Positions 13,407 through 20,499 of a DNA stretch of 23,864 nt are shown here, in pieces. Made by a program: the position numbers and the translations under genes. The stretch covers positions 1 to 23,864 of the forward strand of contig CALJIC010000143.1 of NCBI GenBank assembly GCA_937974195.1, written 5' to 3'. Below the pieces are notes generated by a model that was not told the DNA's origin, ran no database searches, and worked only from the letters and a program-made list of their open reading frames with translations. Numbering within the stretch: position 1 is the stretch's first letter; each line of letters opens with the position of its first letter. Source of the DNA: an uncultured Roseiflexaceae bacterium (GTDB lineage Bacteria > Chloroflexota > Chloroflexia > Chloroflexales > Roseiflexaceae).

Positions 13407-14078
13407 TTAGGGCGCGCTGATGAGCACCTCGTCGCCGAGCGTCAGCCAGTGGACTGTGGAGGAGCTGCCGCCGACCGTCGTCTCGCACGTCCAGTCCTGG
13501 CGCAGCGGCATGCCGAGGCTGGTCTGCGCCTCCACCGACGAGACGATGGTCCACCGGCCATCGCTGGTGTGCGTGATGCTCGCCTCGTCGATCGGCGGCA
13601 GCCTGGCTGCCCCCGGCGCCTCCAGCGAGCGCTCGAGGGCCGCCGTGCAGACGATCCACGCGGTCGCGCGGGCGTCGCTGGCCTGGGCGTGATCGTGGCT
13701 CGCTCCCACGAGGCTGGCGAGGAGGACCGCGAGCAGGATCGTGGCGCTCAGAAGCAGCACGCCGCCGCGGCCGGTGCCGGCCGCCCGCGACGTGGCACGC
13801 GCCGCCGCTGTAGCGGCAGCCTGCGGTGTGACGAAGCGGCGCCCGCAGCGCGGGCAGCTCGTCGCCTCCGCCGTGACCGGGGTGTGGCAGGATGAGCAGC
13901 GGGGCGTATCGGCGCCGGCGACGATCTGGGCGGCGCCGGGCGGCGCCATCAGCGCGATCAGCTGACGCTGGCAGCGGACGCAGCGCACCGACTCCTGCCG
14001 CGTGAAGCCGCCGCAGGCCGAGCATACGAAGCCGGTGCCCTTGCTGATCAGGTAGGCCGTCCGCTCAGATACATTCAT
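13407..14078 (-). CDS. zinc-ribbon protein with single TM segment
   Basis: A 223-aa membrane protein. The N-terminal cytoplasmic part has two zinc-ribbon modules with C-x2-C pairs: CSAC with CVRC (about residues 19-36) and CSSC with CPRC (about 61-78). An Ala/Thr/Arg linker leads to one hydrophobic segment (GVLLLSATILLAVLLASLVG, about 105-125). The C-terminal 95 residues would lie outside the membrane and contain two cysteines that could pair (in WIVCTAAL and DWTCETT). Function unknown; such architectures usually act as sensors or assembly factors. The start at 14078 is preferred because GGAGGGG lies six bases upstream; an in-frame codon at 14105 lacks one. Confidence 0.85.
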   Translation of the reverse strand: MNVSERTAYLISKGTGFVCSACGGFTRQESVRCVRCQRQLIALMAPPGAAQIVAGADTPRCSSCHTPVTAEATSCPRCGRRFVTPQAAATAAARATSRAAGTGRGGVLLLSATILLAVLLASLVGASHDHAQASDARATAWIVCTAALERSLEAPGAARLPPIDEASITHTSDGRWTIVSSVEAQTSLGMPLRQDWTCETTVGGSSSTVHWLTLGDEVLISAP

Positions 14079-14428
14079 CCAGCACCCCTCCGCAGCGCTC
14101 GTCACCTAGGGATACCGGCGCAGGCGCAGCGCGTGTTACTACGATCCCCGCTCGTACTTTCGCGCTGCGGTCGGGCGCGGAGCAGCGGCCCGGGAATCCT
14201 TCGCAGGCCGCACCGGATCGTCGATGGTTGCCTGGCGGAACAAGGCGACGCTGCCGCTACCGTGGCTCGCGGTCGGTGGCGTCGCGGGGCGGGGGACTGG
14301 GGTGCTCGGGCGCTCACTCGCGCGCCGCGTCTGGGGCGATTAGCAGCGGTGCGCCTTCTGGAGAGGAGACCGTTTCTTCGAAGCTCAGCCGGGGCGCTGG
14401 CGCGGCGGCGTTCCCGGTGTGCAGCTGA
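14079..14428. other. non-coding stretch of about 350 bases
   Basis: No supported gene. Open frames on both strands give Arg/Ala-rich products without ribosome binding sites. It presumably holds the promoter of the zinc-ribbon gene, but no clear -35/-10 pair is visible. Confidence 0.45.
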
Positions 14429-14596
14429 CTATCCGGATTGCGCGGCCGCTTCGTCCTGAATCAGTGCGCGCACCTGCGCGGCAATCTCCGGGGTCACCGT
14501 GATGTTGTGCACCGTCTGAGCGTGCTCGGCAGCCTGGCGAAGGATCTCACTCTCAGTGTCGGCGCGGATAACCTGGTCGCAGAGGCAGACTTACAC
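14429..14596 (-). pseudogene. DUF1059-like small protein with stop at codon 2
   Basis: The minus-strand frame reads VCLCDQVIRADTESEILRQA, then AEHAQTVHNITVTPEIAAQV and RALIQDEAAAQSG before TAG at 14429. This matches the DUF1059 pattern: Cys residues at the N-terminus, then a D-T-E-x-E-I/L helix, AEHA and a C-terminal helix. The frame is open and well conserved in character, but the only nearby start is GTG at 14596, and the next codon is TAA (14593-14591). A single change of the third base to C or T would give GTG-TAC-GTC-TGC-CTC-TGC, a normal DUF1059-like beginning. It is therefore a freshly disabled gene, a base-call error, or a gene using an unusual start. It lies 66 bases after the 98-aa gene on the same strand, behind a long hairpin. 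Confidence 0.65.
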
Positions 14597-14611
14597 GACA
14601 CCGGGAACGCA

Positions 14612-14672
14612 CTATACGGTAGCCCGGCCGCCTGGGTCGGCGCCCGCACTTGACGGCCGGGCTACCGTATAG
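14612..14672. repeat. perfect 19-bp inverted repeat overlapping a stop codon
   Basis: Bases 14612-14630 and 14654-14672 are exact reverse complements, separated by 23 bases. The right arm contains the stop codon of the 98-aa gene (14662-14664). It probably terminates or attenuates that transcript before the DUF1059-like frame. Confidence 0.85.
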
Positions 14673-14958
14673 GCGGCAGCGGCCCTACGGGAAGCACCTC
14701 GTACCACCCTGGATCCGGCATGGCCTGCAGGGTACAGTTGAGCGTGACGCCCTTGCGGAGGCGCAGCACGAACGTGGTGCCCGTCGTGAGCAGGTACGAC
14801 GGCCCCTGCACCATCCCCAGAAGCGTCTTCTGGCCGTCCATGCCCGTCCACACCTCGAGGCGGTACGTGACGGTGGCGACCACCAGCCCGTTCTGCAGGA
14901 GCTGGCCGCGTCCCTCGTAGCAGTGGAATGCAGGGCTGAGGCGCTGGCGTGCGATCAT
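14662..14958 (-). CDS. hypothetical protein, 98 aa
   Basis: A small soluble, beta-rich protein without signal peptide or membrane segment. Its sequence alternates strands and turns (GRGQLLQNGLVVATVTYRLE, MVQGPSYLLTTGTTFVLRLR, GVTLNCTLQAMPDPGWYEVL), as in a small beta-barrel. The ATG at 14958 has AAGGAG eight bases upstream. It overlaps the stop codon of the preceding 54-aa membrane protein gene by four bases (ATGA), so the two are translationally coupled and probably act together. The stop codon lies inside a perfect 19-bp inverted repeat. No family is recognised. Confidence 0.75.
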   Translation of the reverse strand: MIARQRLSPAFHCYEGRGQLLQNGLVVATVTYRLEVWTGMDGQKTLLGMVQGPSYLLTTGTTFVLRLRKGVTLNCTLQAMPDPGWYEVLPVGPLPPIR

Positions 14959-15119
14959 CCTGCGCTCTCCTTGTGACTGGCGTGGCCGCGCTGTGTGGCG
15001 CGAGTCGGTCCGCTCTGCGCCGGCGGCTCGCCGCGCGATTCCTCGGGCTCCCGCAGCCCGAGGTAGGCGATGAGCAGCAGGAGCGGCACGACGATGCACC
15101 AGAGGGTCACGTTGTCCAT
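14955..15119 (-). CDS. small single-pass membrane protein, 54 aa
   Basis: The frame begins MDNVTLWCIVVPLLLLIAYL, a membrane segment of about 17 residues directly after a short N-terminus, then GLREPEESRGEPPAQSG and a basic, hydrophilic tail to TGA. This fits a single-pass protein with its tail in the cytoplasm, or a signal-anchor peptide. GGAG lies six bases before the ATG. The stop overlaps the next gene's start as ATGA, a strong sign of a real coupled pair. The gene is short enough to be missed by usual length cutoffs. No family recognised. Confidence 0.75.
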   Translation of the reverse strand: MDNVTLWCIVVPLLLLIAYLGLREPEESRGEPPAQSGPTRATQRGHASHKESAG

Positions 15120-15270
15120 GGCGGTCTCCGGAGTTGGCTACGACGATGACTGGTAACTGGATAACGACGCAGGCACGGTTCGGGATACGCGCTTCGGGGC
15201 AGAGCTGCGGGGGCTCCAGGCGTGCGGCGGCATGGTCAGGCGGTGGCCCACAATCTGCTCTCTTCGACAG

Positions 15271-15312
15271 GCGGAGCACCGGCCGGGGTGCTCCGCGGGC
15301 ACACGCTTGTGC
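15271..15312 (+). promoter_or_regulatory. two hairpins upstream of the 82-aa gene
   Basis: GCGGAGCACC (15271-15280) pairs perfectly with GGTGCTCCGC (15287-15296) around GGCCGG. GCACA/TGTGC (15299-15303 and 15308-15312) follows at once. They end 24 bases before the ATG at 15336 and could be leader structure or a terminator for upstream transcription. No promoter is clear in 15120-15270. Confidence 0.45.
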
Positions 15313-15335
15313 ACGAGGGGCAGTGGGAGGCGCCC

Positions 15336-15584
15336 ATGGATAACGCGTGGCAATCTAGCTATGCAGAGCACACCGAGTACCACAGGAAGCAGACGCTGGA
15401 TGGCAGCGGGCTGATCTTCCGGCAGCTGAGCGGCGCATCGGTCTATGTGGCCGGCGTGCAGCGAGGGGCCGGGGCGCGCGTCACGGTGAAGCATTTCGCG
15501 ACCCTGGCGGCGGCCAAGGCGTGGGCGGATGAGCTGCTGAGAGCGCCGCTGCGCGACCGGGCGGCGAGCAGCCCGCGCGCCTGA
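15336..15584 (+). CDS. hypothetical protein, 82 aa
   Basis: A small soluble protein with a beta-rich middle (GLIFRQLSGASVYVAGVQRG, ARVTVKHFATL) and a helical end (AAAKAWADELLRAPLRDRAA). No signal peptide or known motif is present. The ATG at 15336 has GGGAGG five bases upstream, so it is preferred over an upstream in-frame codon at 15222 that has no ribosome binding site and would span the hairpins. The alpha/beta hydrolase gene begins 35 bases after the stop on the same strand, so the two are probably cotranscribed. No family recognised. Confidence 0.7.
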   Translation: MDNAWQSSYAEHTEYHRKQTLDGSGLIFRQLSGASVYVAGVQRGAGARVTVKHFATLAAAKAWADELLRAPLRDRAASSPRA

Positions 15585-15619
15585 GGGATGCCTGTGGGCC
15601 GTGGGTTGGCGAAGAGGAC

Positions 15620-16378
15620 GTGAAACGAGGCTCAGTCGCCATCGAGCAGCGCTGGACGCACGTGGGCGCGGCGCGCATCGCCTACCAGATCGCGGGGGAC
15701 GGCCCGCCGCTGGTGCTGATCCACGGGCTCTCCGGCTCGGCGCGCTGGTGGCGGCGCAACGTGCTTGCGCTCGCCGAGGGCTTCCGCGTGTACACAGTTG
15801 ACTTAATCGGGTTCGGCGGCAGCCGCGGGCGGCAGGCGTTTGTGCTCGATGAGGCCGCAGCGCACCTGGCGCGCTGGAGCGAGCAGCTCGGCATCGGGCG
15901 CGCGAGCTTCGCCGGGCACTCGATGGGGGGATTCATCGCCGCGGACCTGGCCGCAGGCTTCCCCGATCTTGTCGACCGGCTGGTCCTGGTGGACGCGGCG
16001 GCGCTGCCGATCGGGCGGGGGTACGCCCAGCACGCGCTCGGCCTGGCCGGCGCGCTGCGCTTCAGCCGGCCGAGCTTCCTGCCGGTGCTGGTGGGCGACG
16101 CCCTGCGCGCCGGCCTGTGGACGGTGGTGGCCGCGGCGCGGCAGCTGCTCGCGAGCGACCTCACCGTCAGGCTCAGCGATATTCGAGCGCCGACGCTGCT
16201 GGTGTGGGGCGAGCGCGATCGGCTGGTGCCGGTCGAGGTGGGGGGGCGGCTGCAGGAGGCGCTGCCCGGCTCGCGGCTCGAGATCATCGCGCGGGCCGGG
16301 CACAACCCGATGTGGGACCGGCCGGAGGAGTTCAACCGGCTGGTTCTGGAGTTCCTGAGCGCGCCAGCAGGGCTGTGA
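15620..16378 (+). CDS. alpha/beta hydrolase
   Basis: A 252-aa cytoplasmic esterase/lipase-like alpha/beta hydrolase. The oxyanion-loop motif LIHGLSGSARWW is near 33-44, the nucleophile elbow GHSMGG places S101, the acid D200 is in GERDRLVP and the base H228 is in AGHNPMW, so the catalytic triad is complete. The cap region (about 130-185) is helical and hydrophobic. The substrate cannot be told from sequence. The start is a GTG at 15620 with AGAGG only a few bases upstream, so the true start could be a few codons later. The 3' end overlaps by 47 bp the convergent gene for a second alpha/beta hydrolase. Confidence 0.9.
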   Translation: MKRGSVAIEQRWTHVGAARIAYQIAGDGPPLVLIHGLSGSARWWRRNVLALAEGFRVYTVDLIGFGGSRGRQAFVLDEAAAHLARWSEQLGIGRASFAGHSMGGFIAADLAAGFPDLVDRLVLVDAAALPIGRGYAQHALGLAGALRFSRPSFLPVLVGDALRAGLWTVVAAARQLLASDLTVRLSDIRAPTLLVWGERDRLVPVEVGGRLQEALPGSRLEIIARAGHNPMWDRPEEFNRLVLEFLSAPAGL

Positions 16379-17123
16379 TGAGGCGGGCGGTCTCGGCCGG
16401 CGCGACGTACTGGGTGGCGTGCGGCGCGCCTGGCACCAGCGCGAGGCCGCCGTTCGGCAGGCGCCCGGCCAGCTCCTCGACCCAGCGCTGCGGCGCGATC
16501 ACGTCGCGCGTGCCGCGGATGATCAGGGTCGGCGCGCGCACCAGCGGCAGCTTGGCCTCGATCCGGTCGGCCAGCGCGTAGTGCAGCGTCCGCAGCGTGC
16601 GCAGCACGCCGCAGTCCAGCAGGTCGCGCAGCATGATCAGCGCCGTGGAGGGCGGCGAGAGCACCGTGTCGACCGCGAGCCGGCCGGCCTGCGCCAGCGG
16701 CGCGCGCGCCAGCCGGTCGACCGACGGGCCGATCAGGACAGCGGCCGTGACCCGGCCGGGGTGGCGCGCGGCGGCGTCGGCGATGACCTGGCAGCCCATC
16801 GACTGTCCCACGAGCGCGGCGCGGTCCAGGCCCGCGGCGTCCATCCAGGCCACCAGCGCATCGGCGAGGCCGGGGATGCTCAGCGCCCGCCTCGGCTTAT
16901 CGCTTCTGCCGAACCCGGGCAGGTCGGGGGCAAGGACGGCGTAGTGCGGCGCGAGCTGCCGCATCAGGCGCACCATGTAGCGGCTCGAGACCGTCAGGCC
17001 GTGTACCAGCACGATCGGCGGGGCGCCATTCGCCGGCGGCGGGCCCTGCGCGACGCGCGCGTGGACCCGTGCGCCGGCGACGTTCGTCCAGGCGCTGGTG
17101 ATCGCTCCCCTGTGGCTGCGCAT
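16332..17123 (-). CDS. alpha/beta hydrolase, convergent paralogue
   Basis: A 263-aa alpha/beta hydrolase of the same superfamily as its convergent neighbour. It has the oxyanion motif VLVHGLTVSSRYM, the nucleophile elbow GQSMGC with S108, the acid D207 in GTRDVIAP and the base H235 in GAPHATQY. The loop DLPGFGRSDKPRR is typical of C-C hydrolase/haloperoxidase-like members. There is no signal peptide. The ATG at 17123 has AAGGAG eight bases upstream. The two hydrolases share the fold and size but differ clearly in sequence, so any duplication is old. Confidence 0.92.
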   Translation of the reverse strand: MRSHRGAITSAWTNVAGARVHARVAQGPPPANGAPPIVLVHGLTVSSRYMVRLMRQLAPHYAVLAPDLPGFGRSDKPRRALSIPGLADALVAWMDAAGLDRAALVGQSMGCQVIADAAARHPGRVTAAVLIGPSVDRLARAPLAQAGRLAVDTVLSPPSTALIMLRDLLDCGVLRTLRTLHYALADRIEAKLPLVRAPTLIIRGTRDVIAPQRWVEELAGRLPNGGLALVPGAPHATQYVAPAETARLITALLARSGTPEPAG

Positions 17124-17258
17124 TGTGCTCTCTCCTTCAGCGGTGGCCGTTCGAGGAAGAAAGCACGGAGCGTACCGCGGGGTCCGGCGGCCGCTGGGCG
17201 GCCCGGCTGGCAGAGCTGTTGGTGTGGCTGGCTCAGTTAGCTACAGGGAGGCGACACC

Positions 17259-17360
17259 ATGGCGCGCAGTGAGCCCAGCCCACAGGCTCCGCGCGTCGTG
17301 CGCGGGGTCCGCAAGGCGCTCGCCAGCATCGCCGCTGCGCTCGTCGGCGGGAGCAGCTGA
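17259..17360 (+). CDS. possible 33-aa small protein
   Basis: A short frame begins MARSEPSPQAPRVVRGVRKA and ends LASIAAALVGGSS before TGA. An excellent ribosome binding site (AGGGAGG, seven bases before the ATG) supports translation. Residues 12-30 could form an amphipathic or weakly hydrophobic helix. It stands alone on the plus strand, divergent from the hydrolase gene. It could also be a leader peptide. No family recognised. Confidence 0.4.
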   Translation: MARSEPSPQAPRVVRGVRKALASIAAALVGGSS

Positions 17361-17661
17361 GCGAGCGGCTGTGCCGCGGGAGGGCCGTGCCTTCAAGATG
17401 ATCGTCCCTCACCACAGCCCTCGCTCCCGGATGCTGGAGCGGGGGTTGCTTTGTGGCTTCCCGGCCCGGCAGCTTCGCAGCGCGCCAGAACGCCATCCTG
17501 AGCCTTTCCCCGGCAGCGTGGGAAGAAGGCTGGAAGAGAGCGGCGCACGCGCGTAACCAAGCTGCGGTGCCGCGCGTCTGAAATGACAAGTGTGACGAAG
17601 CGCGGCGCCGGAGCGGCGCCGGTGGGTGGCAGAAACTGCTGTTGAAATTGAGGCGAACTGT
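17361..17661. other. intergenic region before the dikinase genes
   Basis: About 300 bases with no supported gene. It contains the octamer CGGCGCCG, itself palindromic, twice (17603-17610 and 17614-17621), which can form a hairpin or two sites about 40 bases before the dikinase start. No consensus promoter is seen. Confidence 0.45.
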
Positions 17662-18558
17662 ATGTATCTGCTCTGGCTCGGCCACTCTGATGCCCACGAT
17701 TCTAAGCTTGTAGGTGGGAAGGCCGCCAACCTCAGCCGGCTCGCCGGCGACTACCCCGTCCCGCCGGGATTCTGCCTGACCACCGCCGCCTTCGAGGCGG
17801 CGCACGAGGGGAGCGCCGCCGTGCCGCGGCTGCCGCGCGCGATCTTCGACCAGATCGGCCGGGCCTACCGCACGCTGGCGCTGCAGACCGGCGTGCGCGA
17901 CCCGAGCGTCGCGGTGCGCTCCTCGGCCGTCGATGAGGACGGGGCGGAGGACTCGTTCGCCGGCCAGCACGAGACCTACCTGAACGTCTCCGGGCTCGCC
18001 GCCGTGACCGCCGCTGTGCTGCGCTGCTGGGAGTCGGCGCACACCCCGCGCGCGCTCGCCTACCGCCGCCAGCGCGGGCTCTCGGCCGAGCGGGTGCGCC
18101 TGGCCGTGCTGATCCAGGTCCAGGTGGCCTCGGATGTCTCGGCCGTCGTCTTCAGCGCCAACCCGCTCACCGGCCGCCGCGACGAGGTGGTGATCAACGC
18201 GAGCTGGGGGCTGGGCGAGAGCATCGTCGGCGGCTCGGTGACGCCCGACACCTACACGGTGCGCCGGGCGGACCTGGCGGTCGCGGGGCGGGTGATCGGC
18301 GCGAAGCAGCGCATGACGATCGCGGCCGCGGGCGGGACGCGCGAGGTCGACGTGCCGCGGCTGCTCCAGATGCAGCCGGCGCTCAGCGACGCGCAGGCGG
18401 CCGAGATGGCGCGGCTGGCCGTCTCGCTGGAGTCCCGCATGGGCTGGCCGGTCGACGTCGAGTGCGCCTACCAGGGCGGCCGGCTCTACCTGCTGCAGTG
18501 CCGCCCGATCACCACGCTGGCGCCCCACGGCGCGAGCCTGGCGCTCGCCGCCGCGTAG
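17662..18558 (+). CDS. ATP-binding subunit of a PEP-synthase-like dikinase
   Basis: A 298-aa protein covering only the ATP-grasp (PEP/pyruvate-binding, PPDK N-terminal) domain. It begins WLGHSDAHDSKLVGGKAANL and has PPGFCLTT, the nucleotide-binding AVRSSAVDEDGAEDSFAGQH, VFSANPLTGRR, NASWGLGESIVGG and the last strand YLLQCRPITT, so the domain is complete. Such domains transfer the beta-phosphate of ATP to a histidine on a swivelling domain. That histidine domain is absent here but encoded by the next gene, so the two should form one enzyme. The start at 17662 is chosen because family members begin at this point and GAGG lies nine bases upstream. A hairpin separates the two genes. Confidence 0.92.
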   Translation: MYLLWLGHSDAHDSKLVGGKAANLSRLAGDYPVPPGFCLTTAAFEAAHEGSAAVPRLPRAIFDQIGRAYRTLALQTGVRDPSVAVRSSAVDEDGAEDSFAGQHETYLNVSGLAAVTAAVLRCWESAHTPRALAYRRQRGLSAERVRLAVLIQVQVASDVSAVVFSANPLTGRRDEVVINASWGLGESIVGGSVTPDTYTVRRADLAVAGRVIGAKQRMTIAAAGGTREVDVPRLLQMQPALSDAQAAEMARLAVSLESRMGWPVDVECAYQGGRLYLLQCRPITTLAPHGASLALAAA

Positions 18559-18595
18559 GCGCCGCAGTCCCCACGAATAGCAATCTGCATCTGAC

Positions 18596-18616
18596 GGGGC
18601 GGATGCGATCCGCCCC
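18596..18616 (+). promoter_or_regulatory. hairpin between the two dikinase genes
   Basis: GGGGCGGAT (18596-18604) pairs perfectly with ATCCGCCCC (18608-18616) around a 3-base loop. It sits 38 bases after the first stop and has no U-tract. It may set the ratio of the two subunits by attenuation or RNA processing. Confidence 0.55.
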
Positions 18617-18693
18617 CGCGCCCTCGTGCTCCTCCGCGAACCTCTCAAGCGCGCGTTGTGTTATTGGGTCGAAGTTGATTCAGGAGAAGCTTT

Positions 18694-20397
18694 GTGATGA
18701 CCAGCACTGAAACCACGACCGTTGCGCCAGCGCCCATCCCGACCCCGCCTGACTTCCCGGTCAGCTGGGAGCGGCCGGAGGATGCCGAGCTGTTCTGGAC
18801 GATCGACATGATGCACTCGCCGGACCCGGTGTACCCGCTGGAGTTCTCGGTGTCGCAGCTGGCGACCAGCTACGGCTGGAACGCGGCGGCGGAAAACTAC
18901 GAGGCGCCGATCAAAGAGAGGGTGCGGCGGATCAACGGCTACCAGTACAGCGCGTCGGTGCCGCTCCCGCTGACCCCCGAGGAGCTGGAGCGCCGCGGGC
19001 GCAGCACCCAGGAGCGGGTGGGGGCGGTGCTGGCGCGATTCGAGGAGCAGTGGAAGACGGTGTGGGAGCCCGAGCTGGCCGGCCACGTGGCCTTCTGGCG
19101 GGCCTTCGACCTGCGCGGCGCGACGCTGACCGAGCTGATCGCGCACCTGGACGAGACGCTGCGGCGCATCAAGCGCGCCTGGGTGATCCACTTCGAGCTC
19201 GGCCTCCCGATGATCTTCTCCATGAGCGCGTTCGCCGATCTGTACGTCGACCTGTTCGGGGCCGAGCGGATGCTCGAGGCCTACCGGCTGCTCGAGGGCT
19301 TCGACAACAAGTCGCTGGAGGCCGACCGCGCCCTCTGGCGGCTAAGCCGCAGCGCCGCCGCGAGCCCGGCGGTGCGGGCGATCCTGGAGCGCCACGCGGA
19401 CGACGAGGTGGTGGGCGCGCTCGAGCGCGAGCCGGAGGCGGGGCCGTTCCTGGCCGAGCTGCGCGCCTACCTGGAGGAGTACGGGCGGCGGGCCGACAAG
19501 TTCGCGATCATCGCGACGCCGAGCTGGATCGAGAACCCGGCGCCGGCGATCAAGAGCCTGCGGGACTACATGGCCCAGCCGGAGCGGGACATCGCCGCGG
19601 ACACGGCCAGGCTGGCGGCCGAGCGGGAGCAGCGGCTGGCCGAGGTGCGCGCGGAGCTGCGCGGCTACCCGCAGCCGGTGATAGACCAGTTCGAGATGCT
19701 GCTCAAGGCCGCGCAGACCGGGTCGGTGCTGCAGGAGGACCACAACTTCTGGATCGACCAGCGCTGTATGTACGAGGTCCGGCGCGTGGCCCAGGAGTTC
19801 GGCCGCCGCTTCGCCGAGGCCGGCGTGATCGACCGGGCCGACGATGTCTTCTACCTGACGTGGGAGGAGCTGCGCGAGACGGCCGAGACGCTGCCGTACG
19901 TGCCGCGCCAGCAGATCGTCCAGCGGCGCAGAGACGAGATGGAGCACTTCCGCACGGTCGCGCCGCCGCCGGCGCTGGGGACGCCGCCGGCCGGCCCGCG
20001 GCCCGATGACGCGTTCGGCCGCGCGATGGTGCGCTTCTTCGGCGGCCCGCCGCAGCCCTCCGAGCAGCCTGGCGTCCTGAAGGGCAACGCCGGATCGCCC
20101 GGCGTGGTCCGCGGCGTGGCGAAGGTCGTGCGCTCGCTGAGCGAGGCGAGCAAGCTGGCGCGGGGCGATATCCTGGTGGCCGAGACGACGGCGCCGCCGT
20201 GGACGCCGCTGTTCGCCACCGCGGCCGGGATCGTCACCGACACCGGGGGCATCCTGAGCCACTGCGCGGTCGTCGCGCGCGAGTACCGCATCCCGGCGGT
20301 GGTGGGCGTGGCCGGCGCGACGAAGGCCATCCGCGATGGGATGGTGATCGAGATCGACGGCGACGCCGGGATCGTGCGGATCGTCGACGAGATCTAG
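18694..20397 (+). CDS. PEP-utilising enzyme with phosphohistidine swivel domain
   Basis: A 567-aa protein pairing with the preceding ATP-grasp protein. Residues 1-440 are mostly helical and start FPVSWERPEDAELFWTIDMM; this is where a substrate-binding domain lies in rifampin phosphotransferase. Residues 465-567 are the PEP-utilising mobile domain with the signature TGGILSHCAVVAREYRIPAV, where H523 is the expected phospho-carrier. There is no TIM-barrel PEP/pyruvate domain, so it is not a normal PEP synthase or PPDK. The two products total 865 aa, about the size of single-chain rifampin phosphotransferase, and in the same domain order. Phenylphosphate synthase is also encoded as separate ATP and His subunits, so the acceptor could be another small molecule. 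The start GTG at 18694 has AGGAG seven bases upstream; ATG at 18697 is the alternative. Confidence 0.92.
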   Translation: MMTSTETTTVAPAPIPTPPDFPVSWERPEDAELFWTIDMMHSPDPVYPLEFSVSQLATSYGWNAAAENYEAPIKERVRRINGYQYSASVPLPLTPEELERRGRSTQERVGAVLARFEEQWKTVWEPELAGHVAFWRAFDLRGATLTELIAHLDETLRRIKRAWVIHFELGLPMIFSMSAFADLYVDLFGAERMLEAYRLLEGFDNKSLEADRALWRLSRSAAASPAVRAILERHADDEVVGALEREPEAGPFLAELRAYLEEYGRRADKFAIIATPSWIENPAPAIKSLRDYMAQPERDIAADTARLAAEREQRLAEVRAELRGYPQPVIDQFEMLLKAAQTGSVLQEDHNFWIDQRCMYEVRRVAQEFGRRFAEAGVIDRADDVFYLTWEELRETAETLPYVPRQQIVQRRRDEMEHFRTVAPPPALGTPPAGPRPDDAFGRAMVRFFGGPPQPSEQPGVLKGNAGSPGVVRGVAKVVRSLSEASKLARGDILVAETTAPPWTPLFATAAGIVTDTGGILSHCAVVAREYRIPAVVGVAGATKAIRDGMVIEIDGDAGIVRIVDEI

Positions 20398-20424
20398 CGG
20401 CGCGGTTCTGTCGTCCTGCGGTCA

Positions 20425-20463
20425 CTGGCGACCGGTAGCCAACGGTGCGCCGCCGGTCGCCAG
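20425..20463 (+). terminator. hairpin between dikinase and exporter genes
   Basis: CTGGCGACCGG (20425-20435) pairs perfectly with CCGGTCGCCAG (20453-20463) around a 17-base loop. It has no U-tract. It may partly terminate or stabilise the dikinase message while letting some transcription enter the exporter gene. Confidence 0.5.
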
Positions 20464-20499
20464 CGGCCGCTCCACGCCAGCCCTGTGAGAAGGGGGCGC

